DNA of 64,000 nucleotides from Manduca sexta (Eukaryota; Arthropoda; Insecta; Lepidoptera; Sphingidae): the NCBI RefSeq assembly GCF_014839805.1, contig NC_051120.1, positions 7,316,001 to 7,380,000 of the forward strand, written 5' to 3'. The position numbers and the translations under genes are program-made. This document shows, piece after piece, positions 56,513 through 64,000 of this stretch; the stretch's first letter is position 1, and every line of letters starts with the position of its first letter. Below the pieces are notes generated by a model that made no database searches, was not told where the DNA came from, and saw nothing but the letters and a program-made list of their open reading frames with translations.

Positions 56513-57021
56513 ATGGATCATTTATTTAGGATTAAAAAAAAATTGTGTCGACGAATCGAACATTATTTTTCAATTCTCATAACATGCGTAAAAGTGCCAC
56601 GTTTTAAATAATCGAAAACTCGGCTTTAATTATAAATGTTAAGTAAATAAAATATATTGAAGCAAAGAGATAGGTGCAATCGTACCCAGTAATATCTCAC
56701 CCCAGTCGCCATAAATATGCCGGCCAGCATCGAAACAAACAGCTGGCCAGCACAGCTCCGGGCGCCAAGCGTTAATGGAAAACACTAACCCTCCTATGCA
56801 TAAATGCAAAAGGCTGGTCCTACACGACCATCAGCCATCGAACGGCTGTTGATTATGGAGATAGTTCTGCGTGCTAAATCTGGCTTAACGGATTATTGGG
56901 TTCGAGGGATATTTTAGTGGCATACGTATTAAAAGAAGACTAGATATATTTCTGTTGGCAATGCGAGCTTTATTGTGTGCTTGAATCCTAGGCTTTTTAT
57001 TCCAGTTATTTTAGTTAAAAA

Positions 57022-57257
57022 CTAGCTGTGCCCGCGGCTTCGCCTATGTGGAAATCAGTGTGTCACAAAGTTTTTCAACCACAACATAACTCTTCGACAG
57101 TAATCGATATATTTTAGTCAATTTACATAAAACCGTAATGTACTATTAACTTCATTTTTCATTAAGTAAAAACCGTACAATAATCCGTTCATTAGATTTT
57201 GAGAAAATCGATCACATACAGACAGCTTTTGGGGACTTTGTTTTATAATATGTACAA
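57022..57257 (-). mobile_element. Helitron-like element
   Basis: CTAG (57022-57025) with GTGCCCGCGGCTTCGCC hairpin; internal ATTTTGAGAAAATCGATCACAT is shared with the 3.9-kb copy; right end near ATAATATGTACAAATAG. Confidence 0.6.
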
Positions 57258-58257
57258 ATAGAAGCAAAGTACTAAACCGGTTTTCAAAAGAAATCATGGG
57301 ACTAATCTGGAAAAGAAAAAAAAAGATTTTTAACATATCGCAACTAATTAAACCGATAAAATAACTAAAACAAACGTAAATAAACCTAAAATGGAAGCCG
57401 GAAGGCATGGAGTTGTATTGATGCGTCGTCACTGATAATATTTAAGAACTAAAATGCTTGTTTTAATCTACTATAGAGGTCATTACTTGCCTATAACTAC
57501 ACAATCCCTTAAAAACAACCATTACATTTATAATTAAACGGTCGCTAATAACACTAACATAAATAATGAGATGTAAACCGCAACAATGAATAAAATCCGT
57601 GCGAACAAACTACAAAGCCGCACATAATCGAAGCATGCGGCGTGGCGGGCTGTTTGCATATTTCATAGCACAACGTTGTGGAACAGCTCCGGGCTAGTAT
57701 ACGCTGGACCCAGGGCTGAGAGCTAGGTAACTTTAATAGGGTAGGCTACGTTTGATTATGGACGTTATTTAATGCGTATTTAAAAGCTAAGACCTAATTT
57801 ATCAATTATATATTTACTCGTAGGATAAAGTTTGAAAAATAATATTAAAATAACATTGACTTATATTGTTATTTATATAGATATAAACACAAAATTATAT
57901 CACTTATATATTTAAGCCAATATTATACTTGTGGAGGAACATTGTTGGTCAAAATATAGGTTTAGCCTAGTTTGGATGCGGATGCTAGGGAACCAAAACC
58001 TTTTTACGTAAAAATAATTTTGAGACATAAAAAATTACATCAACAAATAAAAAATTGCAGTTGTATGTATAAAGCTGTCAATTTATCTTACTTTTATACT
58101 CATTTATAAATTAATTGGTGGATAACTTTTATAGGACAATTGAAAAATCATTCCCAAAAAGAAACAATTTTGCGAAAACGGGTGAGTAAGTTCGTACTTC
58201 AAAATTTCGTAGCAATTATGATAAATAAGATTAATAGTATCTTTTTTATTGCAATTG

Positions 58258-58437
58258 AACGACTAGACGAGTATGTCGATCGCCTGATGGTAATCCCGTG
58301 GCACTGTATTGCGCTCCTCACCTTAAAGCATAAGTTGTTAAGTGTTGTATTGCCTAGTAATTACGCTAGCTACTTCCTTGAAATCAGAATAACCTAAACC
58401 GCCCCTGCATACGAAAGACCTACCAGCAGTATTCTAT
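58258..58437 (+). repeat. unclassified interspersed repeat (family C), diverged copy
   Basis: Shares GATCGCCTGATGGTAA near its start and ACGAAAGACCTACCAGCAG near its end with the copy at 8869; the middle is diverged. Confidence 0.5.
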
Positions 58438-59188
58438 TAAAGTTTATTAATACCATAATACTCAAATCGACTAAATAAATTGATCTGCCCTCCTGTACAT
58501 CAAAATACGAAACATCCGGAACACGCTCGCAGCTCGCACGATATTCAAAAAATAAAAGTACATCAATTAATCGCAATCATTTGCATCTCCCAGTCTATTA
58601 CCTGACGAGTAGAGATTCCCGGAGCAGGATATTCCACACGCGTAAGCAATTATCCCGGACTGTACGCAATAATTGTCCCACCGTAAACATTTAGGAATCT
58701 TTTGAACGTCCAAATAATAGCGTTTTGCATCCATCGTGTTCGTTAAAAACTTTTTCACGGCGCAATGGAGTTTTTATTGACAAAGAGTGTTTATTGAACT
58801 GTGCTGGCTTTGTAAGTATTGTAACTGAATATTGCTCTTTTAAATTTATTTTAGTTAATTTTGTGCAGGAAAAATTTTTACACACACGCTTTTTATTTTC
58901 TAAGGGGTAGGTAGGGGCGCAACTGGTGCACAGTTATTCGTAGCTTTCTTTACTTCTAGACAAACCCTCATAAGTTATGGTAGCCTCCTTTGAAGAATAA
59001 AAGATGCCTGTACCAGGACGATGTTAAATAAAACAGCGTAATAATTGATAACATTACAAAATCGAAATGTTTTCTATTCTGAGTTCAATTATGTTTTTTT
59101 TTCAATACTGAATTTCGAAGAAATCCAAAAACCGTAAAATGCTTCATAACGTCATACGGTTGAGTAAATAGTTGTCTTGGCCCACCTA

Positions 59189-59523
59189 TAATAATATTAA
59201 TAATAATATCAGCCCTGTATTATATACTTGCTCACTGCTGAGCACGGGCCTCCTCTACTACTGAGAGGGATTAGGCCTTAGTCCACCACGCTGGCCTAGT
59301 GCGGGTTGGTAGACTTCACACACCTTCGAAATTTCTATAGAGAACTTCTCAGATGTGCAGGTTTCCTCACGATGTTTTTCCTTCACCGTTTAAGCGAACG
59401 ATAAATTCACAAAGAATACACACATGATTTTTTAGAAAAGTCAGAGGCGTGTGCCCTTGGGATTTGAACCTGCGGACATTCGTCTCGGCAGTCCGTTCCC
59501 ACCCAACTAGGCTATCGCCGCTA
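59189..59523 (-). mobile_element. SINE family B, full-length, young
   Basis: On - the head AGCGGCGATAGCCTAGTTGG is followed by box B GGTTCAAATCCC and the body. The tail is (TAT)n at 59189. Perfect 12-bp target duplication TTGGCCCACCTA (59177-59188 and 59524-59535). Nearly identical to the copy at 61383. Confidence 0.92.
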
Positions 59524-60647
59524 TTGGCCCACCTAACTATGTATTTAAAAAACGAATACACTCTAATTTGTCTGTTACTGCAAAGCAAAGGCCATTATTG
59601 GCGTCAATTGGTGCTTACAAAGTTTTAGAATAAAACTGAATTTTAAAAAAAGTGTAAATATGGGGTCTCATTATTTTAGATCTAGTTTCATAAAATTTAA
59701 ACATTTGAGTATGTTGAAAAATGGTTAATTTTTAGTGAAGAGATTAAAAAACAAAGAAGTCCGCTTAGAGCGCGTATTATGAAAACATAAATTAACGCAC
59801 TTTCTTACAATATTACAGTAAGAAAGAACGATTAACAGCTTCCAATTTGGTACTTAGGGAGTCTGAGAAAGTTTTAATTTGCTAAAGGCGCACTCCGCTC
59901 GCAGACCCGTAACGGGATCCGTAATCAGGTTAATTGGGACCTCCAGGTCGCATGATTTCCTCCCCTTTGATTTGGTCTTAATTTTTCAGATCTCTAATTT
60001 TATTTCAAAAAGTAGCGTCACCTTTGTGGAATTTGATATGTTGTGTCAGACAAAGAGAAATTAAAAATGTATAGTATATGTTAATAATGTTAAATATACA
60101 ATCTGGTAACATGTAGTATTATTTTTAGATTAGATTTTTAAGATGGGACAGCCAGGGTAGCTACCTCAACCGCTGTAGCTACAAGGAAACTTTCTTAGGA
60201 CACTGTCCATCATTTGAAGACATTAAAATCTGCATTTACAGATTTTGAAAGAAAATTGAGAATCTATGTAGAAATGTCTTAAAAATCCATTCTGTATTTT
60301 GCACGTATATGGTGTTATTTGTTACACCATTTATCAATAAAAAAAATATCATTTTTCAATTGACAACAAAAAATACATGTTTTAGTCTTCAAAAATCCTA
60401 AACAAAATAACCGCAAACTGTTCAGTATTCAGCAATAACTAGTCAGATTGGAAAGCGATAATCCATAAAGAAAACGAGACAGGGTTAAACGTGACCAAAC
60501 TCTAGCAAAACTTTAAATTTTATTGAGCATCTGATATGCTGATAACTAAGGGTCTATTTCACAAGTTTCAAATAAATTTTATTTGAGAATTATAGTATTA
60601 AACAACTAATTTAAATAGTATTCATTTTATCATTTATTTGGGAACAT

Positions 60648-60805
60648 ATCGACGGTTGGAAGGCTTATTGTCCTAAGCGACATTTTTTGCGACACTAACT
60701 TTCATACATATTTAAAATCAGCATATTCTTTCTATGCTTTTTAATTTAGTTACATTTTTTCGAAAAAAAAAATGTCTTACGTTAATTAGCCTTTCAACCG
60801 TCGAT
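60648..60805. repeat. fold-back element (MITE-like)
   Basis: ATCGACGGTTGGAAGGCT at 60648 pairs with AGCCTTTCAACCGTCGAT ending at 60805, with one mismatch, and the pairing continues weakly inward (GACATTTTTT / AAAAAATGTC). No clear target duplication beyond AT. Confidence 0.6.
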
Positions 60806-61179
60806 ATATGGAGTGGACTTGTATGTCGTCGGTTATACGTTTATGTGAGGAATAGCATTTACTCAGAAGTTGTGAAACAGGCGCTTAATCTGGTAAATGT
60901 GTATTTGGCATAATAAATGGTAAAATATTGACTTCTCTTCAAATACTTTATAACAGGGTTATGCTTGCGTTTTGGTTGCAGATTTAACCCTCCCAAAATT
61001 CAAAAAGCCTAGGCTAGCCTAGCTTAGCTTTATTTTTTACCATTTTGTTGCTTAGCACGAATATGGTGTGTACGTGAGTGTATTTTTTACTGTAAGTGTA
61101 ATGTTGCTGCTGCGACAAATTCTCTTAGATTAATAGTAGTGGCATTAGAGTGTGTATATTTTTTTAATTATACTCTTTA

Positions 61180-61268
61180 CACATTATACATTATACGAAA
61201 TAAAAATCTATTGATTTTTATTTCGTATAATGTATAATGTGAAATAAAAATCTATTGATTTTTATTTC
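61180..61268. repeat. perfect hairpin with duplicated palindromic core
   Basis: Left arm 61180-61208 and right arm 61213-61241 are perfect 29-bp inverted repeats around a 4-nt loop (TATT). The 28-bp palindromic core starting GAAATAAAAATC occurs again at 61241-61268, exactly 44 bp downstream of its first copy at 61197-61224. Confidence 0.95.
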
Positions 61269-61382
61269 GTTCGAACTACTATTTTTTCATTTCATATTTA
61301 CGGTTTGGGTAACTTATTGTTAAGTGTTATTTTCACGAATTCAAGCATGTGGTTTCACGTAGTAACGCAATATCAAAATATA

Positions 61383-61732
61383 TAATAATAATATCAGCCC
61401 TGTATTATATACTTGCCCACTGCTGAGCACGGGCCTCCTCTACTACTGAGAGGGATTAGGCCTTAGTCCACCACGCTGGCCTAGTGCGGATTGGTAGACT
61501 TCACACACCTTCGAAATTCCTATAGAGAACTTCTCAGATGTGCAGATTTCCTCACGATGTTTTCCTTCACCGTTAAAGCGAACGATAATTCACAAAGAAT
61601 ACACACATGATTTTAGAAAAGTCAGAGGTGTGTGCCCTTGGGATTTGAACCTGCGGACATTCGTCTCGGCAGTCCGTTCCACACCCAACTAGGCTATCGC
61701 CGCTTATCTTATATTATATCTATACTTATGTA
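61383..61732 (-). mobile_element. SINE family B, full-length, young
   Basis: Same landmarks as the 59.2-kb copy (GCCTTAGTCCACCACGCTGG, box B GGTTCAAATCCC). Flanked by TATCAAAATATA at 61371-61382 and 61733-61744. About 28 extra nt lie upstream of the usual head start, so the 5' end is extended relative to the other copy. Confidence 0.9.
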
Positions 61733-64000
61733 TATCAAAATATACCTGTATAAAAATACATTTATTTTCATGTCTTAAATAATTTAGTTTTTAACTCAGT
61801 CCTCACGCTCGCTACTTTACAAATATACTCGTAAAGATGAACTAGTACATAAAGAAAGACCTAAACTTTATCTCAGAGTATCATTATAGCGTACTAAGAG
61901 ATACTGGATAAACTTTTATTGTACAACTTAGTTTTGGCTACATAATGAGTTACAAACTTGGACAATTGTTTGGAATATTTTGAGTACTGTTGATGTGTTT
62001 ATTATGACGGGTTTTCTGAAAATTTATAAGCACTTTTGTTCGTGAATGTTTATATATTAAATCGATACTAATTTAAATGAATTAATAATATCAATCTGCG
62101 AAGAAACTGTTCTTTTGAACTTCAGGCCTTATTAGATTACAATTTGAAAATGCTTAAGTTACATTACATCTGTATGACTTAAAGGTATTTTAATTTTATT
62201 ATTAGGTATTTTAATTTTATTAATTAATGTTATAAACTGTTAATGCAAAACAACAACAAATTACGCTACCTTGCAGTATTTATGTAGAGTTGATTATATA
62301 CCATATAGTAATTACGTAAAATGAAGAAAAAAATATGATATTCTGCGCCTTAATTTAAGTATGAATTTGACGAGGGCGGTTTAATTAACAGTTAATTACT
62401 GCTGAATGCCTCCATTAAAAATAAGGACAGGTCAAGCAGAGATATGAAATGAGATCAGGGAAAGATATGTTTATAATTTTGTTAGTATTGCGTAGCTTTT
62501 TTTTAATGAAAGGGGACGGAGATAACGAAGAAATAGATTTTTTTTTTATCAAGTTGAATGCAATATATCAATTACTAGTTCTTTTTGCAACTTCGCTAGT
62601 CCACGAATAAAGGTACATTGCAAATTTTCCTGACATACAAGGTAGCTGTGTCAATTGCGGACTCTAAGTCCTAAATATCATCTGAAGCCAGTAAATGTTA
62701 TATTAGCTAATAAATACATAGATCTAAACTTCGTTACAAACTTTTGGCGTTACAAATTACGTCAAAAGTGTATCATAAAATAGTCCTTAAATAGGTATAG
62801 CAGCGGTTATGGAATAATAAATCCAGATGTTCTTCCAAAGTCAATTCACATCTCAAATTCTCTCTCTTATAGTTTTAAACACAGGTATGTCCTGTAAAAA
62901 GCCCTACTCCTATTAATAAGTTAATAAATCAATGAAAAATCTCAATTTAAATATTAAAAAATCAATGGATTCCATTTTCAAATTGATTTGGATGCAACGG
63001 CCATTTGATTCAAATGGATCTCGATGTTCAACATCTGGTGAGGGTTTACCTCGTCCCGTGTCAATCAGGGGTGTGACAGCACACTTCGCAGTCGCCAGGG
63101 GAAATAAAGTAAGTGCTTCGGGTTTCATAGCGGACATAGCGCTCGCTCTGATTGCTCGCTTATGGAACAAGTATTCCAAGCTTATTTATTCCTGACAGTT
63201 GTCTGGACCAGTGGAGTAAAGTCGTCATATCACTGCTCGGGATTTGAACCCATACTTCAGAGCCGTAGCCGTAGCAAAATACAATTATGGTACCGAGATT
63301 CAGATTATCGATAGGGTATCTAAATCTCAACGGTACGCTAATCCACAATCAATTATAACAGCGTAATGTATTAATTGTCTCCATTTTACTTAAGTGCAAC
63401 TATAATATTGATGGAGCTCTCGCGTCGGATGTTACGGGTGACGTTTGGACTTGTCATACATATTGTATGGAGATGGCTTTTAGATGATTTGTAGTTTGTG
63501 CTGTAATACGTTGTTCGCAATTTACAGTTGGATTTTGGGACGTGTAGCGAGTAGTCAAACCTAGCAATGAAAGTAGATAAAATTTCACACAAATACTTCT
63601 TTTCGCATTCATTTTATAAAAATAGAAATTTCGTCAAAGTTTTTAGATGTTACAAGTAAACTCGGAAACAGCTGAGCGGATTTGGATAAAATTTGGCGTA
63701 CAGATAAAATATGACCTAGTTTAATTTATAACATACTTTTATTGGTAATTTTCTCTCATGAGAAATAATATAATTTTTAAATCTGATTTTTTTTTAATAG
63801 ATGGCGTTGGTGTTTTAGGTATGCTTGTACTGCCGTGCTAAACACAAAAATGCTATGTCAGGGAAACCTTATTTCGAGATAATCGTAGTTTCGTAAATAT
63901 AGTTTTATAGTTTTGTATGAAAAATTGAGATAGAGACACTCTGGTAAGGTTTTTTTAACAAGTTCTAAACAAGAGACCGTTATTTAGGTAAGTTCATTGG

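Larger units (their letters stand above)
48562..64000. other. gene-poor, repeat-rich interval with unique GC-richer islands
   Basis: No complete gene is visible. Repeats are listed separately. Non-repetitive GC-richer patches occur at about 50.46-50.82, 51.20-51.43, 55.23-55.33, 56.68-56.90, 57.58-57.72, 58.48-58.70 and 59.88-59.97 kb. No function can be assigned. Confidence 0.45.

Noticed and set aside
62932..63195. Overlapping 87-88 codon frames on both strands
   Set aside because: Neither resembles a known protein. The adjacent GGATTTGAACCC at 63240-63252 suggests a tRNA-derived repeat nearby. Not strong enough to list as gene or element.

Overview
The window reads as AT-rich insect genomic DNA, almost certainly from a moth or butterfly (Lepidoptera). 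The evidence is many short coding exons with GT/AG borders, tRNA-derived SINEs that contain the phrase 'cagtatcagcccggagt' (Metulj-like), and many short Helitron-like elements ending in a GC hairpin plus CTAG. No organism name can be read from the sequence itself.

Region 1 (about 1-25,800, + strand) is the transcription factor gene capicua (cic). I assembled 26 coding exons from 2139 to 21915. Every junction is GT..AG and keeps the reading frame, and the open frame is 1,464 codons plus stop. It carries the N-terminal conserved block (KYKKGDVV...), the FPW motif, the HMG box, the IDLKC acidic motif and the C-terminal C1 domain. Exon 2 (4988-5087) is short and easily missed, but it is required to keep phase. 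The introns hold SINEs, Helitrons (one with a perfect 8 x 123-bp tandem array), a LINE 3' end and, in the last intron on the opposite strand, a complete tRNA-Thr(AGT). The 3' flank is rich in ATCGAT palindromes.

Region 2 (26,700-28,240, - strand) is a compact two-exon gene for a mitochondrial DMAC2-like protein (complex I assembly, leucine-rich-repeat-like). It is convergent with cic.

Region 3 (28,240-64,000) has no gene I can support. It is a repeat-rich desert. It holds a hAT-like element (12-bp terminal inverted repeats, 8-bp target duplication) that contains a decayed LINE missing both ends, plus an RTE-type LINE tail, other LINE 3' ends, two SINE families, fold-back MITEs, several Helitrons and a perfect 29-bp-arm hairpin. 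Between the repeats lie short GC-richer, non-repetitive islands (29.3, 50.5, 51.3, 55.2, 56.7, 57.6 and 58.5 kb) that could be cis-regulatory elements or stray exons.

cic and DMAC2 have no obvious functional link. One is a nuclear repressor controlled by RTK/ERK signalling, the other a mitochondrial assembly factor. The most unusual structures are the tandemly expanded Helitron, the hAT element carrying a LINE remnant, the hairpin duplication at 61.2 kb and the ATCGAT cluster downstream of cic.
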